DNA of 31,838 nucleotides from JBDUDK01 sp040002995 (GCA_040002995.1 JBDUDK010000015.1:1-31838), one strand, 5' to 3'. Positions 15,709 through 23,856 are shown, counted from the stretch's first letter. Program-made: numbers and translations. The notes: generated by a model from the letters alone, not told the origin.

Positions 15709-16697
15709 GCCAACACCGTCATCGTGCCCCGCTCGAGACCGCGAATCGCGAAGTACAGGTCTTCGAGGGTCGGTTGAAAGGGCTCAACCGCCGACACCCG
15801 CGCCCCTGCCTTGGTGAGCGCTTCAACGATGTCAGGAATGCGCTCGAAGCTGTCGAGGGTGATCTCGACGCGGCCGGCGCGAAATGGTCGGGTCTGGATG
15901 ACGCCGGGTTGCACGGAGAGCAGCGCGAGGTGGCGCGGATCGGCCGTGGCAAACCGCGCGACGGGATGGGGCCAGTAGCGAGCCATCAGGTCGTCGGGTG
16001 CGCCGGCGAGCACGCTCGCTCCCTCTTGCATCACGACCACCTCGTCGGCGAGACCCTCGGCTTCGAGGAGCAGGTGCGTGCACAGCACGACGGTCAGGCC
16101 CGCCGCGGCCTGTTCGCGGATCAGTGCGAGGACGGCCGCTGACGATTCGGGGTCGAGCCCGCTTGTGGGCTCGTCGAGGAGCAGGAGGTCGGGACTGTGA
16201 AGAATCGAGCGGGCGAGCGCGAGCCGCGTCTTCATGCCGGTGGAATAACCACCCACCTGTTGTTCCAGGGCGTGCTGAATGCCGAACCGAGCCGCGGTTT
16301 CCTCGATCGGCGCATGGCCCTCGTTGAGTCCGTAGAGCGCAGCGGAATATCGCAGGTTCTCCCGCCCGCTCAGGCGGTCGTAGAGCGCGGGCTTCGCCGA
16401 GACGACGCCGCAACGCAACCGCACCGCCTCGCCGTCGGTCGTCGGGTCGAGCCCGAACACCCTGACTCTTCCCTGTTCTGGGGTCAGCGCGCCGGTCACC
16501 ACCCGAAGGGCTGTGGTTTTGCCCGCGCCGTTCGGTCCGAGCAGCACGGTGATCTGACCGGCGCGTGCCGAGAACGAACATCCCGAGAGGGCCGGCTTCG
16601 TCCCAAATGTGTGGCGAACGTCGGTGAGCGAGACAGTTGGCTCCGCGCCGGCACTCGGGACAGGGGTGATGGGCGCGTCGCAAACGATTGTCACCAA
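15705..16697 (-). CDS. ABC transporter ATP-binding protein
   Basis: A 330-residue ATPase of the NatA/DrrA-like exporter group. It has Walker A GPNGAGKT (54-61), signature YSTGMKTRLALA (151-162; Ser-Thr-Gly-Met in place of LSGGQ), Walker B LLLLDEP (171-177) and the switch histidine H208. The usual Q-loop glutamine is replaced (GVVSAKPALYD), as in some relatives. About 100 C-terminal residues form the extra domain usual for this group. The start is a TTG (16697) or the next codon, GTG 16694; neither has a strong ribosome-binding site. Confidence 0.9.
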   Translation of the reverse strand: MVTIVCDAPITPVPSAGAEPTVSLTDVRHTFGTKPALSGCSFSARAGQITVLLGPNGAGKTTALRVVTGALTPEQGRVRVFGLDPTTDGEAVRLRCGVVSAKPALYDRLSGRENLRYSAALYGLNEGHAPIEETAARFGIQHALEQQVGGYSTGMKTRLALARSILHSPDLLLLDEPTSGLDPESSAAVLALIREQAAAGLTVVLCTHLLLEAEGLADEVVVMQEGASVLAGAPDDLMARYWPHPVARFATADPRHLALLSVQPGVIQTRPFRAGRVEITLDSFERIPDIVEALTKAGARVSAVEPFQPTLEDLYFAIRGLERGTMTVLA

Positions 16698-16733
16698 TCA
16701 GTCATCGGCACCGGGTATCAGTCGATTGACCCA

Positions 16734-17765
16734 TTACCCGCAAACGCCCGAGCCGGCGTCGGTAAATGTCTCTCCGGGAACAGGCTCGAAGCGCCAGTCG
16801 TAGTGCCCAGTTGTCAGCGTGAGCATCAACACTCCATGGGTCGCCCAGTCGCGCACCACGCTGCCTGGCCGCGGTGCTCCGAAGGGCCGTAATCCCGCGC
16901 CGCCCGTGCCGACCACGAAGGAGCGGATTCCGTTCGCGGTGGGCTGACCGTCGCGGTCGAGAGGATCGAAGCGTTCGTAGTCATGGTCATGGCCCTGGAG
17001 AACCACGTCGACGTGGTGATCGGCCAGCACGGCCCAGAGCGTTTGCATCGCGGTGTCGTCGCCGTGCCACCCCGAGCTGAACCGAGGCTGATGCCAGATC
17101 GCGATCGTGCAGACGTCGGGGTGCGCGGCCATCTCGGCGTCGAGCCAGACCGCTTGCGGTGTGCCCGCCGAACAACCGACCGCGCCGCAGTTCGCGTCGA
17201 GCACGACCAGTCGCCACGGTCCGAGTGCCGCGGAGTACCAGGTCGTGTCGGGCGGGCCGGCGCGGGATCCGAACTGGCCCCGGTAGCCCGCGAGGTCACC
17301 GGTGCCGTAGTCGTGATTACCAGGAGTTGGATACGTGATCGACTCGAACCGGCCCCACGTCGGCGCGTAGCTGGCCGCGTATTTCTTGGGCGCGCCGTCG
17401 TCGTACTGGAGATCTCCGAGCGCGAGGACAGCGTCAGGCGCAAGCCGGTCGATGAGGTCGGCCGTCGCTGTCGCTGCACACGTCGCGCTGTTGCCGGCAC
17501 CGCCGTGGAAGCCGCCGTCGCCCGGATCGCATGCAATATCGCCGGCCGCCGCAACACGAAACGGCGCTGGCGCGAAGGTGGTAGTCGGAAGGACAGTCGT
17601 TGGGAGCCCAGCGGTCGCCGCGCTCGTGGGCAGTCCAGTCGTCGTCGGCCCGCTCGTCGCCGTGTTCGCCACGGGCGGAGTACTCGCAGTCGATGACGCG
17701 GTAACAGCCACCGTGCTCGACGAGCACGCGCTGAGGGCGACGACGAGCGGCCAGAGTCGACGCAT
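16734..17765 (-). CDS. Secreted lipoprotein metallophosphoesterase
   Basis: A 343-residue calcineurin-like phosphoesterase anchored outside the membrane: lipobox ALSAC predicts lipidation at C14, followed by a Thr/Ser/Ala/Pro-rich linker to about residue 66 with a repeated GLPT pattern. The binuclear metal site is complete: D76 in GDIACD, D118 in GDLQYD, N150-H151 in GNHDY, H225 in WHQP, and H259 and H261 in GHDHDYERF. The overall layout resembles purple-acid-phosphatase-like bacterial enzymes that release phosphate from external esters. The ATG has GGAGG just upstream. It diverges from the GNAT gene across a 62-base gap. Confidence 0.88.
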   Translation of the reverse strand: MRRLWPLVVALSACSSSTVAVTASSTASTPPVANTATSGPTTTGLPTSAATAGLPTTVLPTTTFAPAPFRVAAAGDIACDPGDGGFHGGAGNSATCAATATADLIDRLAPDAVLALGDLQYDDGAPKKYAASYAPTWGRFESITYPTPGNHDYGTGDLAGYRGQFGSRAGPPDTTWYSAALGPWRLVVLDANCGAVGCSAGTPQAVWLDAEMAAHPDVCTIAIWHQPRFSSGWHGDDTAMQTLWAVLADHHVDVVLQGHDHDYERFDPLDRDGQPTANGIRSFVVGTGGAGLRPFGAPRPGSVVRDWATHGVLMLTLTTGHYDWRFEPVPGETFTDAGSGVCG

Positions 17766-17827
17766 GGGCCTCCAATCGGCCGCGAACCGGCTCTCGGTAA
17801 GCGGGGCGCTCGGGCCATCATGGCGCG

Positions 17828-18433
17828 ATGGGAGTCGTCTTGGAGGGTCGCCACGTCCGGTTGGAGCCGCTCTCGCTGGACCACGCCGGCGCGCTGCTCG
17901 CCGCCGCCGGTGAGGACCGGGCAAGCTATGCGCACAGCTGGGTGCCACACGACAGTGACGATGTCGGCCGCTACATCGAAAAGATGCTGGCCGATCAACG
18001 CGCCGGCGCGGCGTTGTCGTTCGTCCAGCGGCGCCAGCCCGATGGTGCCGTCGTCGGTCACACACGGTTCTTCAACATGGAGTGGTGGAACTGGCCGCTC
18101 GCCGACGGTCACCCCGACGTCGTCGAAATCGGAACCACATGGCTGGCCGCGTCCGCCCAGCGGACACCGATCAACACGGAAGCCAAGCGCCTGATGTTCG
18201 GCCACGCATTCGATACCTGGCACACACAGCGCGTGACCCTCAAGACCGACGCGCGCAACGAGCGCTCGCGCCGCGCGATCCTGCGCATCGGCGCCAGCTT
18301 CGAGGGCGTGCTGCGCTCGTCGATGCCGCGCTACAACGAGGTCGGTCCGCGAGACAGCGCGTACTTCTCGGTGATCGCCTCCGAATGGCCCGCGGTCAGG
18401 GGCCGCCTCGATGGCCTCCTGGCGCGGGCGTGA
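17828..18433 (+). CDS. GNAT N-acetyltransferase, RimJ/RimL type
   Basis: A 201-residue acetyltransferase. The start LEGRHVRLEPLSLDH, the central EIGTTWL strand and the later TDARNERSRRAILRIGASFEGVLR segment are typical of the RimJ/RimL branch that acetylates N-termini of proteins or small amines using acetyl-CoA. The substrate is unknown. The ATG at 17828 is preceded at the usual leaderless distance by CATCAT, a weak match to TANNNT; an ATG at 17820 is out of frame. The ruvC promoter begins six bases after its stop codon. Confidence 0.87.
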   Translation: MGVVLEGRHVRLEPLSLDHAGALLAAAGEDRASYAHSWVPHDSDDVGRYIEKMLADQRAGAALSFVQRRQPDGAVVGHTRFFNMEWWNWPLADGHPDVVEIGTTWLAASAQRTPINTEAKRLMFGHAFDTWHTQRVTLKTDARNERSRRAILRIGASFEGVLRSSMPRYNEVGPRDSAYFSVIASEWPAVRGRLDGLLARA

Positions 18434-18438
18434 TCGGT

Positions 18439-18444
18439 TAGGGT
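18439..18444 (+). promoter_or_regulatory. -10 hexamer of ruvCAB
   Basis: TAGGGT ends 7 bases before the GTG start of ruvC. Its last T is also the first base of the SOS box, so LexA binding would cover both the -10 and the transcription start. Confidence 0.55.
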
Positions 18445-18459
18445 CGAACTTGTGTTCGT
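18444..18459 (+). promoter_or_regulatory. LexA/SOS box at the ruvC start
   Basis: TCGAAC-TTGT-GTTCGT matches the mycobacterial SOS consensus TCGAAC-N4-GTTCGA at 11 of 12 specified positions, with the full GAAC-N4-GTTC core intact. It covers the presumed transcription start and the GTG at 18452. ruvC is a known LexA target in Mycobacterium tuberculosis, which supports the assignment. Confidence 0.8.
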
Positions 18460-18958
18460 CCTCGGCATCGATCCGGGTCTGTCGCGATGCGGCTACGCGG
18501 CGATCTCTACCGGCGAGGGCCATCGGCTGACGATGGTCGCCCTCGGCGTGCTCACCACTCCGGTGAGCTCCGCGGTGCCATCTCGATTGGCCGAGCTGCG
18601 CACCGACCTCGCGGCCCTGATCGCCGAGCTTCACCCCGAGGTCGTGGTGGTGGAGCACGTCTTCTTCCAATCGAACCGGCGCACCGCGATGTCGGTGGCT
18701 CAGGCGAGCGGGCTCGCGCTGGCCGAGGCGGCTGCGGCAGGCTGTGTGGTGGTCCAGTACACATCGAACGAAGTGAAGCTCGCGCTTTGTGGCTACGGCG
18801 CGGCCACCAAAGCGCAAGTGGGCAAGCTCGTGCAGGTGCGCCTCGGCCTGGCCGCGCCGCCGAAGCCGGCCGATGCCGCCGACGCCGCGGCGCTTGCGAT
18901 CTGTCATCTGACCGCGGCGCCGCTTCGGGCGCGCGTCGCCGCGGCGGTGAATCGATGA
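18452..18958 (+). CDS. ruvC: Holliday-junction resolvase RuvC
   Basis: A 168-residue RuvC nuclease that cuts Holliday junctions symmetrically after RuvAB branch migration. The acidic active-site residues are present: D7 in GIDPG, E68 in VVEHV, and D141 and D144 in KPADAADAAALA. The GTG start lies 7 bases after a -10 hexamer, under an SOS box, and no Shine-Dalgarno is present, so it is predicted to be leaderless and damage-inducible. It overlaps ruvA by ATGA. Confidence 0.97.
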   Translation: MFVLGIDPGLSRCGYAAISTGEGHRLTMVALGVLTTPVSSAVPSRLAELRTDLAALIAELHPEVVVVEHVFFQSNRRTAMSVAQASGLALAEAAAAGCVVVQYTSNEVKLALCGYGAATKAQVGKLVQVRLGLAAPPKPADAADAAALAICHLTAAPLRARVAAAVNR

Positions 18959-19575
18959 TCGGTTCGCTGCGCGGCGCGCTGCTTGAGCGATCGATGTCGG
19001 GCGAGGCACTCGTTGAGGTGGGGGGTATCGGCTACCGCGTCCACGTCGCGCCGCGCACCCTTGCGAACCTCGGAGACCCTGGTGGCGACGTCTTCCTTTA
19101 CATACATCACGTCGTGCGCGACGACGCGCAGACGCTCTACGGCTTCCTCGACCGCGATGAGCGAGAGTGCTTCGAGGCGCTCATCAGTGCCCACGGCGTC
19201 GGCCCGGCTCTGGCCCTCGCCGTTCTCGGCGTGCACTCGCCCGAAATGCTGCGTCTCGCGGTGGCCACGGGTGATCTCGATGCACTGTGCACGGTTCCGG
19301 GCATCGGAAAGAAGACTGCGGCTCGGCTGGTCATAGAGCTCAAGGACCGTCTCGTCACCGGCGGCGACCTCGGCGCGATCGTCAGCGTCGACCTCACCGG
19401 CGCGGGCCCGGCCACCCCAGCGGCTCTGATCACCGCCGATGTGCGAGAGGCGCTTGCGGGCCTGGGCTATGGCGGCGAGGAGATCCGTGAGGCGCTACGC
19501 GACGTATCGCCTGACGGCCAGGACTCGGCCGCGCTCCTGCGCGAGGCCCTGCAACGTCTCGGAGCGGGTCGCTGA
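18955..19575 (+). CDS. ruvA: Holliday-junction DNA-binding protein RuvA
   Basis: A 206-residue RuvA: an N-terminal OB domain (MIGSLRG...VGGIGYRV), two helix-hairpin-helix motifs (the second around VPGIGKKTAARLVIELKD) and a C-terminal domain (REALAGLGY) that contacts RuvB. It forms the tetramer that holds the junction flat. The start is set by the ATGA overlap with ruvC; long upstream reading in this frame is out of phase with ruvC and not real. The stop overlaps the ruvB start (TGATG). Confidence 0.96.
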   Translation: MIGSLRGALLERSMSGEALVEVGGIGYRVHVAPRTLANLGDPGGDVFLYIHHVVRDDAQTLYGFLDRDERECFEALISAHGVGPALALAVLGVHSPEMLRLAVATGDLDALCTVPGIGKKTAARLVIELKDRLVTGGDLGAIVSVDLTGAGPATPAALITADVREALAGLGYGGEEIREALRDVSPDGQDSAALLREALQRLGAGR

Positions 19576-20606
19576 TGCGCGACGAAGTGCTCGCTCCCAT
19601 CTCCGCCGGCGAGGACAGCGCGTTCGACGCCTCGCTGCGACCACGCCGGCTGAGTGAGTTCATCGGTCAGAGCGGGCTCAAAGAGCATCTCGGCATCTTG
19701 TTGGAGGCCGCTCGCCGCCGCGGGCAAGCCGCCGACCACATCCTGCTCGCGGGCCCCCCCGGTCTGGGCAAGACGTCGATGGCCGGCATCGTGGCGGCTG
19801 AGATGGGTGCCCATCTCCACATCACGTCGGGCCCCGCGCTCGAGCGCGCCGGCGATCTCGCGGCGATCCTGTCGAAGCTCGAAGACGGCGATGTGTTGTT
19901 CATCGACGAGATCCACCGTCTGCCCCGACCCGTCGAGGAGATCTTGTATCCCGCTATGGAGGACTTCTGTCTCGACATCGTGGTGGGCAAGGGTCCTTCG
20001 GCGTCGTCGATCCGGCTCGAGTTGACCCGCTTCACGCTCGTCGGCGCCACGACGCGCACCGGCATGATCACCGGACCACTGCGCGACCGGTTCGGGTTGG
20101 TCGAACGGCTCGACTTCTACACCGCCGCCGAGCTCGAGCTGATCGTAGAGCGGGCGGCGCGAATCCTGGCCGTGGTCATCGACAATGAAGGGGCCAAGGA
20201 GATCGCGCGTCGGTCACGGGGAACGCCTCGAATCGCGAACCGCCTGCTGCGCCGCGTACGCGACTACGCCGAAGTCCGGGCCGACGGCCGCATCGATCAC
20301 GCGATCGCGCGCCAAGGCCTGAAGGTGTTTGGGGTCGACGACCTCGGGCTCGACAAGGTCGACCGATCCATCCTCTCCGCGATCTGCGAGCAGTTCGGGG
20401 GTGGCCCGGTGGGACTGTCGACGCTGGCGATCGGGGTGGGGGAGCAGGCCGAGACCGTCGAGGACGTCTACGAGCCTTTTCTCATCCAGCGCGGGCTGCT
20501 CATGCGCACGCCGCGCGGCAGGGTGGCCACCCCCGCGGCGTACGAGCACCTCGGCCTCGCCCCGCCCGCGCGACCGCTCGAGCAGCCCACCTCATTGTTC
20601 GAGTAG
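19575..20606 (+). CDS. ruvB: Holliday-junction branch-migration ATPase RuvB
   Basis: A 343-residue AAA+ motor. It shows LRPRRLSEFIGQ at the N-terminus, Walker A GPPGLGKT (60-67), Walker B VLFIDEIHRL (107-116), sensor GATTRTG and a C-terminal winged helix (GPVGLSTLAIGVGE). Hexamers pump DNA through the RuvA-bound junction. It is translationally coupled to ruvA and shares the SOS promoter before ruvC. It ends one base from the convergent hydrolase gene; no hairpin separates them. Confidence 0.97.
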   Translation: MRDEVLAPISAGEDSAFDASLRPRRLSEFIGQSGLKEHLGILLEAARRRGQAADHILLAGPPGLGKTSMAGIVAAEMGAHLHITSGPALERAGDLAAILSKLEDGDVLFIDEIHRLPRPVEEILYPAMEDFCLDIVVGKGPSASSIRLELTRFTLVGATTRTGMITGPLRDRFGLVERLDFYTAAELELIVERAARILAVVIDNEGAKEIARRSRGTPRIANRLLRRVRDYAEVRADGRIDHAIARQGLKVFGVDDLGLDKVDRSILSAICEQFGGGPVGLSTLAIGVGEQAETVEDVYEPFLIQRGLLMRTPRGRVATPAAYEHLGLAPPARPLEQPTSLFE

Positions 20607-20607
20607 C

Positions 20608-21318
20608 TCAGCCAACCGGCAGATGCGAGGCGAGGAACGCCGTCGTCCTGGCCCACGCCCGCTGCGCCGCTTCAGGGTTGTGAAACATCGCCGCCTCATG
20701 GTTGTCGAAGGCATGGCCGGCCTCGCTCTCGACATGAACGTGCGCGTCGGTGCGACTTTCGAACGTGGCGCGGATCTGCTCGACCTGTTCGTTCGGGATG
20801 TACGGATCGTTGCCGCCGTAATGAAACATGATCGGGCACGTGATCTTCGGGGCGAGGTCGAGAAACGACGCGGTGTTCGAGCCGTAGTAGCTGACGGCCA
20901 CGTCGGGGTCGCCGTGCGCGGCCACCTGGTACGTGAGCAACCCGCCGAGGCAAAACCCCATCACCCCGACCCCACGGTGCACTTCTGGTAGCTCGCGGAG
21001 CCGGTTCAGGGCGGCGACGCAGTCGGTGACGCCGGTGGTGAAGTCGAACTTGCCCACGAGCTCGATCGACTGGGTGAGTCCTTCCGTCGAGTGGTCGGCC
21101 TCCCAGTGCGGCGAAAGGCGCCAGAAGACGTCGGGCGCGCCGACGACGTAGCCAAGGTCGGCGAGTCGCTCGCCGACCGCGCGGATATAGGGCCCGACCC
21201 CGAAGATCTCTTGCAGGAGCAAGATGCCGGGCCCTTGGCCCGCCGCTGGTCTCCATACGTGCATATCGAACGTGCCGTCTTCAACGGTGACGTGGTCGGT
21301 GCGCAGAGAGTTGGTCAT
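20608..21318 (-). CDS. Dienelactone hydrolase family protein
   Basis: A 236-residue alpha/beta hydrolase of the dienelactone hydrolase family. The triad is C123 in GFCLGG, D171 in GGNDPYIP and H202 in GHAFDN. The EIFG segment near residue 37 is also characteristic. Homologues open dienelactones or other lactones and esters; no aromatic-degradation genes are nearby, so the substrate is open. Its leaderless-type promoter overlaps that of the divergent queA. Confidence 0.9.
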   Translation of the reverse strand: MTNSLRTDHVTVEDGTFDMHVWRPAAGQGPGILLLQEIFGVGPYIRAVGERLADLGYVVGAPDVFWRLSPHWEADHSTEGLTQSIELVGKFDFTTGVTDCVAALNRLRELPEVHRGVGVMGFCLGGLLTYQVAAHGDPDVAVSYYGSNTASFLDLAPKITCPIMFHYGGNDPYIPNEQVEQIRATFESRTDAHVHVESEAGHAFDNHEAAMFHNPEAAQRAWARTTAFLASHLPVG

Positions 21319-21324
21319 CGGCGC

Positions 21325-21330
21325 AATCTA
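21325..21330 (-). promoter_or_regulatory. -10 hexamer of the dienelactone hydrolase gene
   Basis: TAGATT on the minus strand ends 6 bases before the ATG at 21318. It overlaps the queA -10 by two bases (21329-21330). Confidence 0.5.
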
Positions 21331-21334
21331 CGCT
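21329..21334 (+). promoter_or_regulatory. -10 hexamer of queA-tgt
   Basis: TACGCT ends 8 bases before GTG 21343. Because it shares bases with the divergent -10, RNA polymerase can probably open only one of the two promoters at a time. Confidence 0.45.
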
Positions 21335-21342
21335 CGCTCGTC

Positions 21343-22347
21343 GTGTCGATGGCCGACTTCGACTATCCCCTGCCGGTGTCCGCCATCGCGCAGCATCCGG
21401 CGGAGCCCCGCGACTCGGCCTGTCTCTTGGTCGATCGAGGCCAGGGCCACGCGATCGGGCATTTCACGGTCGCCGACCTCCCCGGTCTCCTCCGCCCCGG
21501 CGACCTCGTCGTCGTGAACGACACTCGGGTACTGCCCGCGCGCCTCCGACTGCGGCGCGCCACCGGCGGCCGGGCCGAGGTCCTGCTCCTCGAGCCCATC
21601 GACGACGACCAACGCACCTGGCGGGCGCTCGTGAGACCCGGACGCCGACTCCGTCCCGATGAAGTTCTCGTGGGCGACGACGGCCGGTCGGTCGTCGGGA
21701 TCGGGGTCACCGAGAGCGACGGCACGCGACGGGTGACCGTGCTCGGTGACGACGTCACGGAAACGATCAACCGCCACGGCGAGATGCCTCTGCCCCCCTA
21801 CATCACGGCCGCCCTCGGCGACCCCGAGCGTTACCAGACCGTGTACGCCCGCCGTCCCGCATCGGCGGCGGCGCCCACCGCGGGTCTGCATCTCACGACG
21901 GCCGTTCTCGACTCCCTCGCCGCTCGAGGCATTGGTGTGGCGCGTGTGGAGTTGGTTGTGGGTCTCGATACGTTCCGACCCGTCACCGTCGACGATCCGC
22001 GCGACCACCGCATTCACAGCGAGGCCATATCCGTGAGTCCGGAGGTGCTCGAAGCGTGCGAACGGGCGGAGCGAGTGGTAGCGGTAGGGACCACGACGGC
22101 ACGCGCGCTCGAAAGCGCGGCGCGCGGCACGCTGTCCGGCCGCACCTCGCTGTTCATTCGCGCTCCGTTCGAATTCCGTGTGGTCGACGTGCTGCTGACC
22201 AACTTCCATCTTCCTCGCTCGTCGCTTTTGTTGCTCGTGCACGCGTTCATCGGCGATCGTTGGCGCATCCTCTACGACACCGCGCTCGCCGAGGGCTATC
22301 GCTTCTTTTCGTTCGGCGACGCGATGCTCTTGGAGCGGGCGACGTGA
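21343..22347 (+). CDS. queA: S-adenosylmethionine:tRNA ribosyltransferase-isomerase QueA
   Basis: A 334-residue QueA, which builds epoxyqueuosine on tRNA by transferring the ribosyl part of SAM onto preQ1. Recognisable segments are DFDYPLPVSAIAQHPAEPRD at the start, LRPGDLVVVNDTRVLPARL, PLPPYI, the PTAGLHLT motif and GTTTARALESAA, plus TNFHLPRSSLLLLVHAF. GTG 21343 fits the -10 spacing; ATG 21349, two codons on, is the alternative. The gene overlaps tgt by GTGA, as expected for consecutive steps of queuosine synthesis. Confidence 0.95.
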   Translation: MSMADFDYPLPVSAIAQHPAEPRDSACLLVDRGQGHAIGHFTVADLPGLLRPGDLVVVNDTRVLPARLRLRRATGGRAEVLLLEPIDDDQRTWRALVRPGRRLRPDEVLVGDDGRSVVGIGVTESDGTRRVTVLGDDVTETINRHGEMPLPPYITAALGDPERYQTVYARRPASAAAPTAGLHLTTAVLDSLAARGIGVARVELVVGLDTFRPVTVDDPRDHRIHSEAISVSPEVLEACERAERVVAVGTTTARALESAARGTLSGRTSLFIRAPFEFRVVDVLLTNFHLPRSSLLLLVHAFIGDRWRILYDTALAEGYRFFSFGDAMLLERAT

Positions 22348-23444
22348 GTGCGGCCGTGAAGATCACCATCGACGCCACCGACGGTCTCGCGCGCGCCGGC
22401 CGGCTCTCGACTCCGAGCGGCTCGGTCGACACGCCTCATTTCATGCCGGTAGGCACACGGGGAACGGTGAAGTATCTCGATCCGAGCGACCTCGAGCGTC
22501 TCGGCGCGGGCATCGTGCTCGCCAACACCTACCACTTGATGCTGAGGCCTGGGGCCGAGCTCGTCGCTCGTCTGGGTGGCCTTCATTCGTTCACGGGTTG
22601 GTCGGGACCGATCCTCACGGACTCCGGTGGCTTCCAAGTGTTCAGCCTCGAGCCCAAGGTTGACGACGAGGGTGTGACGTTCCGTTCGGTCTACGACGGA
22701 TCGTGGTGCCGGCTCACCCCCGAGCACGCCGTGCACACGCAGAAGCTCCTCGGCGCCGACGTGCAGATGGCGCTCGACGTGTGCCCCGCACTGCCCGCGA
22801 CCTCCGAGGTCATCGCGCAAGCCGTGGAGCGGACCCTGGCGTGGGCTGAGCGCGCCCGAGTCGCCCATCACGATGATGCTCAGGCGCTCTTTGGCATCGT
22901 CCAGGGGGGCACCGACAGCGCGCGGCGATCGGCGTGCGCGCAGAACATCGTCGCTATCGGTTTCGACGGGTATGGAATCGGAGGGTTCTCGGTGGGGGAG
23001 ACCCGCGACGAGATGCTGCCCGCCCTCGCCGCCACCTGCGCCGCCCTGCCGTCCGACCAACCGAGGTATTTGATGGGGGTGGGTGACCCCGCCTCGATCG
23101 TCGAAGCCGTAGCGCTCGGTGTCGACATGTTCGACTGCGTCCTCCCCACACGACTAGGACGTCACGGCACGATGCTCACCTCGACCGGTCGGCTGAACGT
23201 GAAGAACCAACAGTTCGCGGGGAGCGACGAGCCGATCGATCCGGCATGCCCCTGTGAGGTCTGCGCCCGCCATTCGCGTGGCTACATCCGGCACCTCTTC
23301 CAGGTGAACGAGCCCACCGCGGCCCGTCTCGGGACGATCCACAACGTGGCGTGGACGTTCGATTTGATGGCTCGGGTGCGTGCCGCGATCGCGGAGGGGA
23401 CGCTGGCCCGGCTGCGATCGGATCTGACTGACGTCTGGGGGTGA
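22344..23444 (+). CDS. tgt: Queuine/preQ1 tRNA-guanine transglycosylase
   Basis: A 366-residue TGT that exchanges guanine-34 of GUN-anticodon tRNAs for preQ1. It has the base-recognition D93 in LTDSGGFQVF, GIVQGG at 184-189, the nucleophile region MFDCVLPTR (D264) and the zinc site C302, C304, C307 (CPCEVC) with H333. The start is the GTG that overlaps the queA stop, with GGAG about 9 bases upstream. The product precedes QueA in the pathway. A small hairpin (23471-23485) lies in the gap before yajC. Confidence 0.95.
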   Translation: MSAAVKITIDATDGLARAGRLSTPSGSVDTPHFMPVGTRGTVKYLDPSDLERLGAGIVLANTYHLMLRPGAELVARLGGLHSFTGWSGPILTDSGGFQVFSLEPKVDDEGVTFRSVYDGSWCRLTPEHAVHTQKLLGADVQMALDVCPALPATSEVIAQAVERTLAWAERARVAHHDDAQALFGIVQGGTDSARRSACAQNIVAIGFDGYGIGGFSVGETRDEMLPALAATCAALPSDQPRYLMGVGDPASIVEAVALGVDMFDCVLPTRLGRHGTMLTSTGRLNVKNQQFAGSDEPIDPACPCEVCARHSRGYIRHLFQVNEPTAARLGTIHNVAWTFDLMARVRAAIAEGTLARLRSDLTDVWG

Positions 23445-23470
23445 CTCCTGCTCGGGAGGGCCGTCCTGTG

Positions 23471-23485
23471 CTGGGAGGTGCCCAG
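23471..23485 (+). terminator. Possible weak hairpin after tgt
   Basis: CTGGG and CCCAG arms of 5 bases with a 5-base loop lie between the tgt stop and the yajC -10 hexamer. It is short and lacks a U-tract, so it may only attenuate read-through. Confidence 0.25.
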
Positions 23486-23489
23486 TCGA

Positions 23490-23495
23490 TAGTCT
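23490..23495 (+). promoter_or_regulatory. -10 hexamer of yajC-secD-secF
   Basis: TAGTCT lies 37 bases before the yajC ATG. This unit, like lemA, would have a leader; an AGGA ribosome-binding site sits about 8 bases before the ATG. Confidence 0.4.
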
Positions 23496-23532
23496 CAGCA
23501 GCCGCCCCGATCACTGACGACAGGAACCTCCT

Positions 23533-23856
23533 ATGGGCCTTCTCTTCATCATCCCGATGTTCTTGATCATGTACATGCTGCTGATCCGGCCCCAGCAGAA
23601 GCGTGTCCGCGAGCAACAGGCCCTCCAGCGTGCGGTCGACGTGGGCGACGAGATCATCACGACCTCGGGTATCTATGGCGTCATCACCGCCATGGACGAC
23701 GAGGACATGTGGATCGAAGTGGCCGAAGGCATCGAGTTCCGCATGGCCCGTGGCGCGGTACTCCGGCGCGTCCAACCGACCGATGCGCCCTCGGAACCTA
23801 CAGACGCGGCCGAAGCGGCCGATGAAGCAGAGCCCACCCACGACGAGAAGAATTGA
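23533..23856 (+). CDS. yajC: Preprotein translocase subunit YajC
   Basis: A 107-residue protein with one N-terminal membrane helix (about residues 2-18, ending in the conserved LIRPQQKR), a small beta domain containing the VGDEIITTSGIYGVI motif, and an acidic Ala/Glu/Pro tail. YajC associates with SecDF beside the SecYEG channel. It is coupled to secD by a TGATG overlap. Confidence 0.94.
   Translation: MGLLFIIPMFLIMYMLLIRPQQKRVREQQALQRAVDVGDEIITTSGIYGVITAMDDEDMWIEVAEGIEFRMARGAVLRRVQPTDAPSEPTDAAEAADEAEPTHDEKN

Noticed and set aside
16334..16420. Missing Q-loop glutamine in the ABC ATPase as a sign of inactivity
   Set aside because: Walker A, signature, Walker B and the switch histidine are all intact, and I recall NatA-like exporters that also lack the Gln, so inactivation is not supported.
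16826..19009. Very long (727-codon) minus-strand open frame across the phosphoesterase, GNAT and ruvC genes
   Set aside because: It crosses three well-supported genes on either strand, and its translation is Arg-rich and without motifs; such frames are expected in GC-rich DNA.
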